Below, piece by piece: positions 24,478 to 34,273 of a stretch of DNA of 45,528 nt. Where the stretch lies: assembly GCA_904386005.1 (NCBI GenBank), contig CAJFKR010000011.1, positions 1 through 45,528 on the forward strand. The letters run 5' to 3'. The notes below the pieces were generated by a model. The model had not been told where the DNA came from, did no database searches, and worked only from the letters and a program-made list of their open reading frames with translations. A program made the position numbers and the translations under genes. Source of the stretch: Candidatus Flemingiibacterium merdigallinarum. Lineage in GTDB: Bacteria; Bacillota; Clostridia; Oscillospirales; CAG-272. Position 1 is the stretch's first letter. Every line of letters starts with the position of its first letter.

Positions 24478-25277
24478 GAAAAATCACATCGAAAATCTAT
24501 ATCGCAGTGGTATTCATATTCCTGTACGCGCCGATATTCGTATTAATCGCGAACTCATTCAACGAGTCGAAGAGCCGCACCGTCTGGACCGGCTTCACGT
24601 TCGACTGGTACTCGAAGCTGTTCCACAACGAGGTCATACTGAAAAGCCTCTTGAACACGCTGATTGTCGCGGCTGTGGCGTCGATCATCTCAACTATACT
24701 CGGCACCGCGGCGGCTATCGGTATTTATAATATGAAGAAAATCACGCGCGCGCTGGTTATAAACATCACCTATATCCCGATCATGAACTCGGAGATGGTG
24801 ACCGGTGTGTCGCTGATGTTATTGTTCGTCGCGCTGAATATCGACCTCGGCTTCATGACGCTGATATTCGCGCACATCACGTTCTGCGTGCCGTATGTGA
24901 TACTGAACGTATTGCCGAAGCTGCGCCAGATGAACCGGAGTCTCTACGACGCCGCGCTCGACCTCGGCTGCAATCCGCTTCAGGCGTTCCGGCACGTCGT
25001 GATACCCGAGATAATGCCGGGCATTGTGAGCGGCTTTCTGATGTCGCTGACCTATTCTATCGACGACTTTGTAATCAGCTACTTCACGCACGGCTCGACG
25101 TCGCAGACTCTGCCGATTACAATCTACTCGATGACCCGCCGCAAGGTCTCGCCCGAGGTGAACGCGCTGTCGGCGATAATATTTATAGTTGTGCTCGCGA
25201 TACTGCTTATTATGAATCTCACCGACATCAAGCGCAGCTCGGCGAAAAAGCGCGCTAAGGGGGTGCGTGCCGAATGA
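24474..25277 (+). CDS. potC: Polyamine ABC transporter permease PotC
   Basis: 267-residue second permease with six helices and the coupling motif DAALDLGCNPLQAFRHVVIPEIMPG. The start is GTG at 24474, overlapping the potB stop (GTGA), with GGAGGGGG upstream; the longer ATG reading at 24420 lies within potB and is rejected. It ends in an ATGA overlap with potD. Confidence 0.94.
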   Translation: MRKITSKIYIAVVFIFLYAPIFVLIANSFNESKSRTVWTGFTFDWYSKLFHNEVILKSLLNTLIVAAVASIISTILGTAAAIGIYNMKKITRALVINITYIPIMNSEMVTGVSLMLLFVALNIDLGFMTLIFAHITFCVPYVILNVLPKLRQMNRSLYDAALDLGCNPLQAFRHVVIPEIMPGIVSGFLMSLTYSIDDFVISYFTHGSTSQTLPITIYSMTRRKVSPEVNALSAIIFIVVLAILLIMNLTDIKRSSAKKRAKGVRAE

Positions 25278-26497
25278 AGCTGAAAAAATCCGCGATTTTA
25301 CTTGTATCGTCGCTCATCGTCACGTCATTCATGACTTTATCGACTGCTGCCGAGGAGCCGGAATATTCAAACAGTGTCGACTGGAACAAATTCCGCGACC
25401 GGAACGTGACTCTCAACGTCTACAACTGGGGCGAGTACATTTCGGTCGACGACGGAGAGAATCTGTACGACACCAACCGCGAGTTCGAGGAGCTGACCGG
25501 AATCAAGGTCAACTACACAAACTTCGCGTCGAACGAGGAGCTGTACGCGAAGCTCAAAAACGGCGGCTCGTCGTATGACATTATCATTCCGTCCGACTAC
25601 ATGATAGCGCGCATGATAAACGAGGATATGCTCGAAAAGCTCGATTTTTCGAACATTCCGAACTACAGCCTCATCATGGACAAGTTCAAGGGCATCGATT
25701 ATGACCCGACTGAGGAATATTCGGTGCCATATATGTGGGGCATGGTAGGCATAATCTATAATACGACGCTGGTCGATCCCGAGGACGACGTCTATTCATG
25801 GTCTATTTTGTGGAACGAAAAATACGCGAACAACATTTTGATGTTCTCTAACTCGCGCGACGCGTTCGCGATCGCCTGCAAATACCTCGGCTATTCGATG
25901 AATACGACCGATGAGCAGGAGCTGCGCAATGCCGCGGCCGCATTGACAAATCAGAAGCTGCTCGTGCAGGCGTATGTAATGGATGAGATATTCGACAAGA
26001 TGACCGGCGGCGAGGCGGCGCTCGCGCCATATTACGCCGGCGACGCGATCACGATGATAGGCGACAATCCCGACCTTGCGTACGCGGTGCCGCGCGAGGG
26101 CACGAATCTGTTCGTCGACGCGATGTGCATACCCAAGGGCGCGAAGAACAAGGAAGCCGCCGAGATGTACATCAACTTCATGTGCGAGACTAAAACCGCG
26201 CTGCACAACTGCGAGTATATCGGCTATTCGACGCCGCAGAGCGAGGTTTCCGAATACCTCGACCCAGAGCTCGCCACAAATCCAATAGCCTATCCGGACG
26301 AAGCCACGCTTGAGAACACCGAGGCGTTCATCGCCCTGCCCGACGACACAACCAAGCTGATGGATGAACTCTGGACGTCGATTCTGACCGCGAACTCGAG
26401 CGCGCCCTGGACAATTCCGGTATTTTTAATCGCTTGTCTCGGCGCGTCTATCTGTATCAACGTCACGCGAGCGAGAAAAAAGAAGCGCGGAAATTGA
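25274..26497 (+). CDS. potD: Polyamine-binding protein PotD with a C-terminal membrane anchor
   Basis: 407-residue spermidine/putrescine-binding protein (LNVYNWGEYIS start of the mature domain, then YDIIIPSDYMIARM, YSVPYMWGMVGIIYN and AAEMYINFMC). Firmicute PotD proteins are usually lipoproteins, but this signal peptide (residues 1 to about 26) has no lipobox Cys and looks cleavable after STAA. Instead the C-terminus has a hydrophobic helix (about 380-398) followed by RARKKKRGN, a stop-transfer signal, so the protein would be tethered by its tail. It is the last gene of potABCD; a terminator follows. Confidence 0.93.
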   Translation: MKLKKSAILLVSSLIVTSFMTLSTAAEEPEYSNSVDWNKFRDRNVTLNVYNWGEYISVDDGENLYDTNREFEELTGIKVNYTNFASNEELYAKLKNGGSSYDIIIPSDYMIARMINEDMLEKLDFSNIPNYSLIMDKFKGIDYDPTEEYSVPYMWGMVGIIYNTTLVDPEDDVYSWSILWNEKYANNILMFSNSRDAFAIACKYLGYSMNTTDEQELRNAAAALTNQKLLVQAYVMDEIFDKMTGGEAALAPYYAGDAITMIGDNPDLAYAVPREGTNLFVDAMCIPKGAKNKEAAEMYINFMCETKTALHNCEYIGYSTPQSEVSEYLDPELATNPIAYPDEATLENTEAFIALPDDTTKLMDELWTSILTANSSAPWTIPVFLIACLGASICINVTRARKKKRGN

Positions 26498-26507
26498 TAA
26501 ATTAGCT

Positions 26508-26540
26508 AAGCCGTTCTGCAAAATGAGCGGCTTTGTTATT
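26508..26540 (+). terminator. Terminator after potD
   Basis: AAGCCG (26508-26513) pairs with CGGCTT (26528-26533) across a 14-base loop, followed by TGTTATTATT. Modest stem, correct place. Confidence 0.6.
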
Positions 26541-26590
26541 ATTGTCAAAATAATTATCGTAATTTACCATCTAATATCCGATTTTAGACA

Positions 26591-26620
26591 TTGCAATTTC
26601 GCCGGCGGCAGTGATATAAT
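26591..26620 (+). promoter_or_regulatory. Promoter of the GH106-like gene
   Basis: TTGCAA (26591-26596), 18-base spacer ending GTGA, TATAAT (26615-26620), with extended TGA. The leader is about 65 bases. Confidence 0.72.
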
Positions 26621-26692
26621 ATCAGTGTCTACATATTGTATACATTGCCATGTTACGCCTATGGTAGATTCACAAACGGAGGAAATAACAGT

Positions 26693-29600
26693 ATGCTTGA
26701 AAAATATACAAACGTGCCGAGAGAATATGGCGAGGTCGCGTTCTTTTGGTGGGTCGGCGAGAAGCTGACCAAGGAGCGGCTAACATATGAGCTTGAGCAG
26801 CTCGAGGGCAGGGGAGTCTGCGGGCTGCAGATCAACTACTGTCACAGCGATTCGGGCGGACGCATCTACGGTCTGACAATTGACAACGAGCCGAAGCTGT
26901 TTTCGGACGAGTGGTGGGAGCTGGTCGGCTGGTTTATCGACGAGTGCAAGCAGCGCGGCATCGCGGTCGCGCTCAGCGACTATACGATATCGTCTCCCGG
27001 TCAGGGCTATTACATGGACACGATTTTAAGAAAGCACCCCGAAATCACTGGAAAGGTGCTTGAGCTTGTCGACGGCGAGGTCGTCATCCGCGATGTGCCG
27101 TATTCGGTAGACCCGATGAACCCGAAGCTCGGAGACTATGTAATCGAAGAATTCTACGGTAAATTCGACAAACATTTTCCGAATGAGGGCGGCAGGGGAC
27201 TCGATTTCTTTTTCTCGGACGAGCTTAATTTCAATATCCGCGGCAATCTCTGGAACGACGAGTTCGCCGAGAATTTCAAACGGATGAAGGGTTATGACAT
27301 TGTGCCGAAGCTGAAAGCGATATTCGAAGACGTCGGCGACGAGACGCAGAAGATACGGCTCGACTATTATGATGTGATAGTCCGGCTTTCGGAGGACGGC
27401 TATTTCAAGAAGATATACGACTGGAACGAGGAGCGCGGCATGACCTTCGGCTGCGACCACGGCGGTCGCGGTCGCGACGTGACCGAGTTCGGCGACTACT
27501 TCCGCACGCAGAAGTGGACACAGGGTCCGGGCAACGACCAGCCGAATCTGGCGTCGGATATCATCAAGACCAAGGTTTCAGCCTCGATCGCGCATATGTA
27601 CAAGCGCCCGCGCACCTGGCTCGAGGGCTTCTACGGCAGCGGCTGGGGCACGTCATCGAATCAGCTCGCCGACGCGGTGTTCCGTAATTTCTGTGTCGGT
27701 CACAATCTTTTGACGCTGCACGGACTGTACTACACGACCTACGGCGGATACTGGGAGTGGGCTCCTCCCTGCAATCACTTCCGTATGCCATACTGGAAGC
27801 ATATGGATCGTTTCCTCGGCTGCACGAAGCAGCTGAGCTATCTGATGACACGCGGAGTCCATGTCTGCGACGTCGCGATAGTCTACCCGACCGCCGCGCT
27901 CGAGGGCGGAATCAACGGCGACGCCGCGGTGAGCTGCGCGTTCGAGACAGCCGAACACCTCTACCGCAATACGATCGACTTTGACTTCATCGACTTTGAG
28001 TCGATAGACCGCGCGACAATTGAAAATGGCAGACTCTGCGTCTCGGGCGAGAGCTTCCGCGTCGTCATTGTTCCGTCGATGGAGACAGTGCGCTTTGAGA
28101 TGATAGCGAAGCTGAACGAGTTCGCGAAGGCTGGCGGCATCGTGCTGTTTGTCGGCGCGCTGCCAATTGCGTCCGAACGAATCGGTCGAAACGACCCTGA
28201 GCTTGAGCGTCTGGTTGGCGAAATCACGGCGATAACCCGTCCGGTTTCGACGAAGGAGGAGGCACTCGGATTCATCCGCGCGTCGATTGTCAGCGACATT
28301 GTCGCCGAATCGAAGCCGTATATACAGCACCGCAGGATTGACGGCAACGATGTATATTTCATCTATGGCGCGAAGCAGGGCGAAAAGGTATTCCTTCGCG
28401 CGACCGGAGCCGCTCGGCTGTTCGACCCGTGGACCGGCAGTGAGACCGAGCTTCAGGTGGTGAGTCAGAATGACTCCGGCACAGAGCTGCTGATGCCGCT
28501 CGGCGAAAAAGATATGCAGGTCATAGCCTTTGACTGTGACAGCAAGCCGCTCATAGGCACGGCAGATGATAATAAATCCGAGCAAAAGATCAATGGCGAA
28601 TGGGATTTCAGACTGATTCCGACTATGGACAACCGCTACGGCGACTTCATACAACCGCCGACCGACAGCTGTATCGGCGCGCAGGCTCGATTCCTCAAAT
28701 ATAGTCAGGGTGACCGCAAAAAGGAAATACAGTGCGGCTACGAAACCTATTTCTACAAGCTCGGCGCACTGCCGGAAGCGGACGATGATGCAGTGCTCGC
28801 GCTTGATGATATCGGCGAGAACAGCTGTGTCGAGTTAGACGGCAAGAGCTATTCGTTCAAACCGTATGATTTCTCACTCCGCTACGGAATTCTCGGCGAC
28901 GCGGGCTGTCAGCACAGCTATCATGGTCTGAAAGGTCTGGTGTCGGACGAGTTCATCGCGCTCGGCGAGAAAGTCATTACGCACGCAAACTCGAACAGCC
29001 ATTACGACCCTGAACCGGATGGAAATTATTATTACCTTTGGACCGCGGTATACAGCGACAGCGATTGCGAGGTCTTTGTCAAGACCGGCTCGGTGGCTCC
29101 GGCTAAAATCTACGTTGACAAGAAACTTGTCGATGGTGACAAGGTAAAGCTTCACACCGGTTTCAACGAGCTGCTGCTGCGCTACGACCACGCGGGACGC
29201 ACTTATTTCATTCTTGACCATGTTGAGGCGACGCCAAAGCAAACCTATCCGCTCGCGACGAGCTGGTACAATAACGACACAATCCTGCAATTCTGTCCGA
29301 ATTATAAGCATATCGGCGAGAGCTGTATTTTCGAATTTACAGCGCCTCCGGCAACCGAAGCGATCCATTTCGCCTCAAAAGTCCCCGCGAAGGTTTACTT
29401 CGACAGGGTCGAGTCGGATGTAATTTACGACGGTGTCAGATTCACAGCTAAACCGAAGTCGGTCAACGCACACACCTGTGAGGTCAGAATTGAGACTGAA
29501 GCCGCAGATGGCTGCTTTGAGTCGACAATTTACGACTATGTCGACATAGACTGCGGTGTTGGTAAAATGCCGACCGGCGACTGGGGCGAGATCGACGGGC

Positions 29601-29911
29601 TGCGCTGCTATTCGGGCGGAGCGGTCTATTCAAAGACAGTCGACATTGACAAGGCTCGCAAAATTGAAATTGACCTCGGCGAGGTCGGCTGTTCGTGTGA
29701 GCTGCGTGTCAATGGTGAGAGCGCGGGTGTAAAGATGACGGCTCCTTATCGCTTCGACATAACCAAGCTGGTACATGACGGCAAAAATCTGATAGAAGCT
29801 GAAGTTTATAACACGCTCTACAATCATTATCTCACAATCCCGACCGGATACAACAACAACCACCAGAAATCCGGACTCTGCGGCGATGTTAAGCTGGTTT
29901 ACACGAAATAG
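26693..29911 (+). CDS. GH106-like glycoside hydrolase (putative alpha-L-rhamnosidase)
   Basis: 1072-residue enzyme related to GH106 alpha-L-rhamnosidases. The N-terminal TIM-barrel has the family opening VPREYGEVAFFWWVGEKLT, a DFFFSDELNF motif with a candidate catalytic acid, and the TWLEGFYGSGWGTSSNQLADAV-type central motif (shown here only by its landmarks TWLEGF and GWGTS). A flavodoxin-like middle section (about 400-520) and C-terminal beta-sandwich domains follow; the end (GEIDGLRCYSGGAVY, then DLGEVG and LRVNG) is a galactose-binding-like carbohydrate domain. No signal peptide, so it probably acts on imported rhamnosides. ATG at 26693 follows CGGAGGAA; a longer ATG at 26636 lies between promoter and SD and is rejected. 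Monocistronic. Confidence 0.82.
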   Translation: MLEKYTNVPREYGEVAFFWWVGEKLTKERLTYELEQLEGRGVCGLQINYCHSDSGGRIYGLTIDNEPKLFSDEWWELVGWFIDECKQRGIAVALSDYTISSPGQGYYMDTILRKHPEITGKVLELVDGEVVIRDVPYSVDPMNPKLGDYVIEEFYGKFDKHFPNEGGRGLDFFFSDELNFNIRGNLWNDEFAENFKRMKGYDIVPKLKAIFEDVGDETQKIRLDYYDVIVRLSEDGYFKKIYDWNEERGMTFGCDHGGRGRDVTEFGDYFRTQKWTQGPGNDQPNLASDIIKTKVSASIAHMYKRPRTWLEGFYGSGWGTSSNQLADAVFRNFCVGHNLLTLHGLYYTTYGGYWEWAPPCNHFRMPYWKHMDRFLGCTKQLSYLMTRGVHVCDVAIVYPTAALEGGINGDAAVSCAFETAEHLYRNTIDFDFIDFESIDRATIENGRLCVSGESFRVVIVPSMETVRFEMIAKLNEFAKAGGIVLFVGALPIASERIGRNDPELERLVGEITAITRPVSTKEEALGFIRASIVSDIVAESKPYIQHRRIDGNDVYFIYGAKQGEKVFLRATGAARLFDPWTGSETELQVVSQNDSGTELLMPLGEKDMQVIAFDCDSKPLIGTADDNKSEQKINGEWDFRLIPTMDNRYGDFIQPPTDSCIGAQARFLKYSQGDRKKEIQCGYETYFYKLGALPEADDDAVLALDDIGENSCVELDGKSYSFKPYDFSLRYGILGDAGCQHSYHGLKGLVSDEFIALGEKVITHANSNSHYDPEPDGNYYYLWTAVYSDSDCEVFVKTGSVAPAKIYVDKKLVDGDKVKLHTGFNELLLRYDHAGRTYFILDHVEATPKQTYPLATSWYNNDTILQFCPNYKHIGESCIFEFTAPPATEAIHFASKVPAKVYFDRVESDVIYDGVRFTAKPKSVNAHTCEVRIETEAADGCFESTIYDYVDIDCGVGKMPTGDWGEIDGLRCYSGGAVYSKTVDIDKARKIEIDLGEVGCSCELRVNGESAGVKMTAPYRFDITKLVHDGKNLIEAEVYNTLYNHYLTIPTGYNNNHQKSGLCGDVKLVYTK

Positions 29912-29969
29912 TAAACGCGACTTCAAACGAGCTAACGTTAATAATAAAGCAGAAGAATCCCTATATAAA

Positions 29970-30000
29970 ACAGAGCGATGGCTATAAGCCGTCGCTCTGT
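29970..30000. terminator. Bidirectional terminator between the GH106-like gene and accA
   Basis: ACAGAGCGA (29970-29978) pairs with TCGCTCTGT (29992-30000), with TGGC/GCCG continuing the stem. A T-rich tail lies on both sides, so it serves the converging genes. Confidence 0.85.
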
Positions 30001-30006
30001 TAAATA

Positions 30007-30792
30007 TTATTTTTTATCAAATTCGCCGAACTTGCGGAAACGCTTGTAGCGGTTATCGAGCAGCTCGTGGGTGCTCTGCTTTGTGAGCTGGTAGAGGTCA
30101 TTTTGAAGAATATTTCGCATATCATCGCACATAGTGTCGAAATGTTCAAAATTTTCTGGTATAATATTCTCAGCGACCTTAAAATCTACCATGTCCTGCG
30201 CCGTGATGTGCAGAGCGTCAGCCGCGTTCGCGACCTTTCCGGCGTCTTTCCAGAGGATGCTCGCGCAGCCCTCGGGTGAGATTACCGAATACACGGCGTT
30301 CTCGAGCATATACACGCGGTCGGCTGCCGCGAGCGCGAGCGCGCCGCCGCTGCCGCCCTCGCCGATGACTATCGTGATTACCGGAACCTTGAGTCCCATC
30401 ATCTCGAGTATGTTCTCGGCTATCGCCTCGCCTTGTCCGCGCTCCTCGGCTTCGGCACCGGCGTACGCGCCCTGTGTGTCGACGAAGCATATAACCGGTC
30501 GACCAAATTTCTCTGCCTGCTTCATCAGGCGCAGCGCCTTGCGGTAGCCCTCCGGCTTCGGACAGCCGAAATTCTTGGCGATGCGTTCCTGTATGTCGCC
30601 GCCCTTGTCGATTGCGATATAAGTAACCGGAATGTCGCCGAGGAAGCCTACGCCGCCGACTATTGCCGGGTCGTCTCCGAAGCGGCGGTCGCCGTGCAGA
30701 TCGACGCGGTCGACGAATATTCCGTTTACGTAGTCCGCTCCGGTCGGACGGTGGTTCTGACGTGTCAGTCTGAGTCTGTCATATGCGGTCAT
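30007..30792 (-). CDS. accA: Acetyl-CoA carboxylase carboxyltransferase subunit alpha
   Basis: 261-residue AccA, with the crotonase-like core (PVICFVDTQGAYAGAEAEERGQ; VIGEGGSGGALALA; YSVISPEGCASILWKD). With AccD it transfers carboxyl from biotin-AccB to acetyl-CoA to make malonyl-CoA. It is shorter than the E. coli protein, lacking part of the N-terminal helices, as in other Clostridia. The ATG overlaps the accD stop (ATGA). It is the last gene of the fatty acid operon and is followed by a bidirectional terminator. Confidence 0.96.
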   Translation of the reverse strand: MTAYDRLRLTRQNHRPTGADYVNGIFVDRVDLHGDRRFGDDPAIVGGVGFLGDIPVTYIAIDKGGDIQERIAKNFGCPKPEGYRKALRLMKQAEKFGRPVICFVDTQGAYAGAEAEERGQGEAIAENILEMMGLKVPVITIVIGEGGSGGALALAAADRVYMLENAVYSVISPEGCASILWKDAGKVANAADALHITAQDMVDFKVAENIIPENFEHFDTMCDDMRNILQNDLYQLTKQSTHELLDNRYKRFRKFGEFDKK

Positions 30793-31619
30793 GATACTCT
30801 GCCTCCGCGCTTGCTTTTGTGAATTTTCAATAGCGTCTCGATAGTCGGGCGCAGCTCGCGGCGCTCAACGATGTTGTCGATGAATCCATGCTCAAGCAGG
30901 AATTCGGCGGTCTGGAAGTCGTCCGGAAGACCCTTTCCGGTCGTTTGCTCGACGACGCGGCGTCCGGCAAAGCCGATCAGCGCTTTCGGCTCGGCGAGCA
31001 GAATATCGCCCTGCATCGCGAAGCTCGCGGTGACGCCGCCGGTCGTCGGGTCGGTCAGCACGGTGATATACAACAGTCCGGCTTCGCTGTGACGCTTGAC
31101 CGCGCCGCTGACCTTGGCCATCTGCATCAGCGAGATGATTCCCTCCTGCATACGCGCGCCGCCTGACGCGGTGAAGCCGATTACCGGCAGTCTACGCTCA
31201 AGCGCGGTCTCGAACAGCAGCGTGATCTTTTCGCCGACGACCGAGCCCATGCTCGCCATAATAAAGCGCGAATCCATTACAAATATCGCGACCGGCTGCT
31301 TCGCGACCTCGGCGAGCCCACAGACTACCGCCTCGTTTTCGCCGGTCTGGTCGTGAGCCTTTGTGAGCTTGTCGGCATAACCCGGGAATTTGAGGAAGTC
31401 GCGGCTGCGGTATTCGGAAAACAGCTCTTTGAACGACTTCTTGTCACAGAGCATTTCGATACGGGTGCGCGCGTCGACGCGGTTGTATTTGCCGCATTCG
31501 GGGCAGATGTAGAAATTGTCGAGCATTTCGCCGCTGTCGATTTCCTTGCCGCAGCCCGAACACTTAACCGGCGGACGCTGCCCCAATGATTTGATTTTGT
31601 TTTTTATAGCTTCAAACAT
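30789..31619 (-). CDS. accD: Acetyl-CoA carboxylase carboxyltransferase subunit beta
   Basis: 276-residue AccD with an N-terminal zinc ribbon (CSGCGKEIDSG, then CPECGKYN; four Cys at about residues 20-42) and the carboxyltransferase fold (MDSRFIMASMGSVVGEKI; GGARMQEGIISLMQM). It partners AccA. The ATG at 31619 has no strong SD; upstream lies the palindrome GACCTT-TTAT-AAGGTC (31635-31650), which could hide a purine-rich site. The 124-base gap before it, at the position where accC normally sits, holds no gene. Confidence 0.96.
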   Translation of the reverse strand: MFEAIKNKIKSLGQRPPVKCSGCGKEIDSGEMLDNFYICPECGKYNRVDARTRIEMLCDKKSFKELFSEYRSRDFLKFPGYADKLTKAHDQTGENEAVVCGLAEVAKQPVAIFVMDSRFIMASMGSVVGEKITLLFETALERRLPVIGFTASGGARMQEGIISLMQMAKVSGAVKRHSEAGLLYITVLTDPTTGGVTASFAMQGDILLAEPKALIGFAGRRVVEQTTGKGLPDDFQTAEFLLEHGFIDNIVERRELRPTIETLLKIHKSKRGGRVS

Positions 31620-31743
31620 TGGTTAATTTACCATGACCTTTTATAAGGTCTACCTTTCATTGTCGATGCTTTGCGGCGTTCTGATAAAATCCGCGCCTTT
31701 TGCGGTGCCGCAAAAAGTGAGTCTGTACAGATTCTGTCTTGGC

Positions 31744-32175
31744 TTATTCGCCGCCCTTGACGAGAGCGAACATGAATTCAGCTTCGACGCAGACAGTGTC
31801 CCCGACCTTGCCGATCCCCTTGGCCTGATAGAAGCTGCCGACCTTGCGGACTATCTGGCACTCGGTGACGAATTCGTCGCCGGGTTTTACCGGGTGACGC
31901 CACTTGACGTTCTTCATACCGGTGAAATAAGGCGTGCCTGTGTCCATTTCAATCAGCATACAGCAGGTCTGCGCGAGTATCTCACACTGTATTACGCCGG
32001 GAACGACCGGATTATTCGGGAAATGTCCCTGCAAAAACCACTCGTCGCCGCGTATCAACGTGTGTCCGACAGCTATGTCAACGCCGTCGCGCTCGATTTT
32101 TTCGGCTTCGCCGACAAGCAGCATCGGGTCGCGGTGGGGAAGCCGGCTTTCAAGTTCCTTATGTGTCAGCATCAA
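31744..32175 (-). CDS. fabZ: 3-hydroxyacyl-ACP dehydratase FabZ
   Basis: 143-residue hot-dog-fold dehydratase with LPHRDPMLLVGE (catalytic His) and the GHFPNNPVVPGVIQCEILAQ helix (catalytic Glu). It removes water from 3-hydroxyacyl-ACP in each elongation cycle. GAAAGG lies upstream of the ATG at 32175. It follows fabF by 65 bases, with no accB between them as is common in related operons. Confidence 0.96.
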   Translation of the reverse strand: MMLTHKELESRLPHRDPMLLVGEAEKIERDGVDIAVGHTLIRGDEWFLQGHFPNNPVVPGVIQCEILAQTCCMLIEMDTGTPYFTGMKNVKWRHPVKPGDEFVTECQIVRKVGSFYQAKGIGKVGDTVCVEAEFMFALVKGGE

Positions 32176-32240
32176 ATCATGCCTTTCGTTGTAAAAGTAT
32201 TATTGCCACGGCTTTCCCGTCGCTAATTGTTGTAATTGAG

Positions 32241-33464
32241 TTATACTCGCTTGAACGCGAGGCAGACGTTGTGTCCGCCGAAGCCGAGCGAATTGGACAA
32301 CGCAAGGTCGACCTGCTTATTTACCGCTTGATTCGGTGTATAGTTGAGGTCGCATTCCTCGTCCGGCTCGAGCAGGTTGATTGTCGGCGGGATGATTCCA
32401 CTGCGCAGTGTCAGTATCGACGCTATAGCTTCAATTGCTCCCGCCGCGCCGAGCATATGTCCGGTCATCGATTTGGTCGAGCTTATCGAGATATCCTTAG
32501 CGCAATCGCCGAACACGAGCTTGAGCGCCGCGGTCTCGGTCGCGTCGTTGAGCTTGGTTCCGGTGCCGTGCGCGTTGTAGTAAATCTTGTCTGCCGGCAC
32601 ATCGAGTCCTTTCATCGCGAGCTTGATCGCACGTGCGACCTGACCGGCGGTCGGATCGGGTGCGGTGATGTGGTGCGCGTCGCAGGTCGTGCCGTAGCCG
32701 ACTACCTCGGCTAAAATCTCGGCTCCGCGGTTCTTTGCGTGTTCGTATTCCTCGAGCACGAGCATTGCCGCGCCCTCGCCCATAATAAAGCCACCGCGGC
32801 GCTTGTCGAACGGAATCGACGCCGCGTTCGGGTCGGTTGCGGCGGAGAGTGCCTGACAGTTGCCGAAGCCGGCGACAGCGAGCGGAAGTATCGTCGCCTC
32901 GCTGCCTCCGCAGATGATTGCTTCAGCCGCGCCGACCATTATCGCGCGGTAGGCCTCGCCGATAGAAGTGCCGGAGGTCGCGCAGGCGGTCTGGTGAGCT
33001 ATGCAGGGACCTTTCGCGCTGTAGCGGATAGCCACGTTGCCGGCGGCGATGTTGCCGATCATCTTGGGGATGAACTGAGGCGATACCCGGCGCGCGCCGC
33101 TTTTAAGAAGATTTTCGTGCTCAGTGCACATTGTCGAGAATCCGCCGATGCCCGAGCCGACGTAGACGCCGAGCTCCTCGGGATCGATATTGCCGATGAT
33201 ACCGCTCATTTCGACCGCTTCATCGGCGGCGTAGAGCGCGTAGATCGTGAAAAGGTCGGATTTGCGTATCGCGTTTTTGTCAAGCCGCGCGGCGGGGTCG
33301 AAATTCTTTACCTCGGCGGCGAGTGTGTGTTTGTAGTCGCTGACGTCGAAACGGGTGATTCTGTCGATTCCGTTCTTGCCTTCGACGATGGCGTGAGCGA
33401 ATTCGTCGACCGTGTTTCCGATCGGCGAGACGCAGCCCATGCCGGTTACGACAACTCTGTTCAT
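32241..33464 (-). CDS. fabF: 3-oxoacyl-ACP synthase II FabF
   Basis: 407-residue condensing enzyme with the thiolase fold: active-site Cys in QTACATSG, His in YNAHGTGTKLND and His in STKSMTGHMLGAAG. It extends acyl-ACP with malonyl-ACP. Full family length. It follows fabG by 65 bases. Confidence 0.97.
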   Translation of the reverse strand: MNRVVVTGMGCVSPIGNTVDEFAHAIVEGKNGIDRITRFDVSDYKHTLAAEVKNFDPAARLDKNAIRKSDLFTIYALYAADEAVEMSGIIGNIDPEELGVYVGSGIGGFSTMCTEHENLLKSGARRVSPQFIPKMIGNIAAGNVAIRYSAKGPCIAHQTACATSGTSIGEAYRAIMVGAAEAIICGGSEATILPLAVAGFGNCQALSAATDPNAASIPFDKRRGGFIMGEGAAMLVLEEYEHAKNRGAEILAEVVGYGTTCDAHHITAPDPTAGQVARAIKLAMKGLDVPADKIYYNAHGTGTKLNDATETAALKLVFGDCAKDISISSTKSMTGHMLGAAGAIEAIASILTLRSGIIPPTINLLEPDEECDLNYTPNQAVNKQVDLALSNSLGFGGHNVCLAFKRV

Positions 33465-33529
33465 ATATATTTACTCGCTTGGACCGAATCGTCCGAAGCG
33501 TCCTTTCGCAAAATTAAATATAGTGACTA

Positions 33530-34273
33530 TTATATCGCGAGTCCGCCGTCAATGCGGATGACCTCGCCGGTGATATAGTCTGATTCGCCTGACGCGAGGA
33601 ATGCGACAAGCGCCGCCACCTCGTCAGGTCTTGCCATGCGGCCGAGCGGTATTTTCGCCTTGACCGCCTCGTCAGCGGCGAAGCGCTCGGTCATGTCGGT
33701 CTCGACGAAGCCGGGGGCTATCGCGTTGACGCAGATTCCGCGCCCCGCGAGCTCGCGTGCGAGCGATTTGGTCATACCGATGAGTCCGGCTTTCGAAGCC
33801 GAATAGTTTACCTGTCCGGCATTGCCGTTTATGCCGGCGATTGAGCTTATATTGATTATCTTGCCCGCGCGCTGCTTTACCATAATCGGCGAAACGCGGC
33901 GCAGCATATTGTACGCGCCCTTGAGGTTGACTGAAATCACGTCGTCAAAGTCGGCTTCCTTCATCATAACAAGCAGCTTGTCGCGCGTGATTCCGGCGTT
34001 GTTTACTAAAATGTCGATTCTGCCAAAGTCGGCGTGTACAGCCGCGACCGTGGATTCAACCTCCGCGGAGTCGGCTACATTGCATTTGTAGGCTTTGGCT
34101 TTGCCGCCCGCCGATGTGATTTCGGCGACGACCGCCTCGGCTGATTCGGGAGAGCTTGAATATATGACCGCGACCGCCGCGCCCTCGGACGCGAGACGCA
34201 GGCAGACCGCGCGTCCGATTCCGCGCGAGCCGCCGGTCACCGCCGCGACTTTATCACAAAAACGTCCACTCAT
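33530..34273 (-). CDS. fabG: 3-oxoacyl-ACP reductase FabG
   Basis: 247-residue short-chain dehydrogenase: [19 protein letters not shown]-binding motif, [10 protein letters not shown], catalytic Ser in INISSIAG and Tyr-x3-Lys in YSASKAG. It reduces 3-oxoacyl-ACP. The ATG overlaps the fabD stop by four bases (ATGA). Confidence 0.96.
   Translation of the reverse strand: MSGRFCDKVAAVTGGSRGIGRAVCLRLASEGAAVAVIYSSSPESAEAVVAEITSAGGKAKAYKCNVADSAEVESTVAAVHADFGRIDILVNNAGITRDKLLVMMKEADFDDVISVNLKGAYNMLRRVSPIMVKQRAGKIINISSIAGINGNAGQVNYSASKAGLIGMTKSLARELAGRGICVNAIAPGFVETDMTERFAADEAVKAKIPLGRMARPDEVAALVAFLASGESDYITGEVIRIDGGLAI

Noticed and set aside
31620..31743. Remnant of accC or accB as a pseudogene
   Set aside because: No biotin carboxylase or biotinyl-domain (MKM) motif is visible in any frame of the gap.
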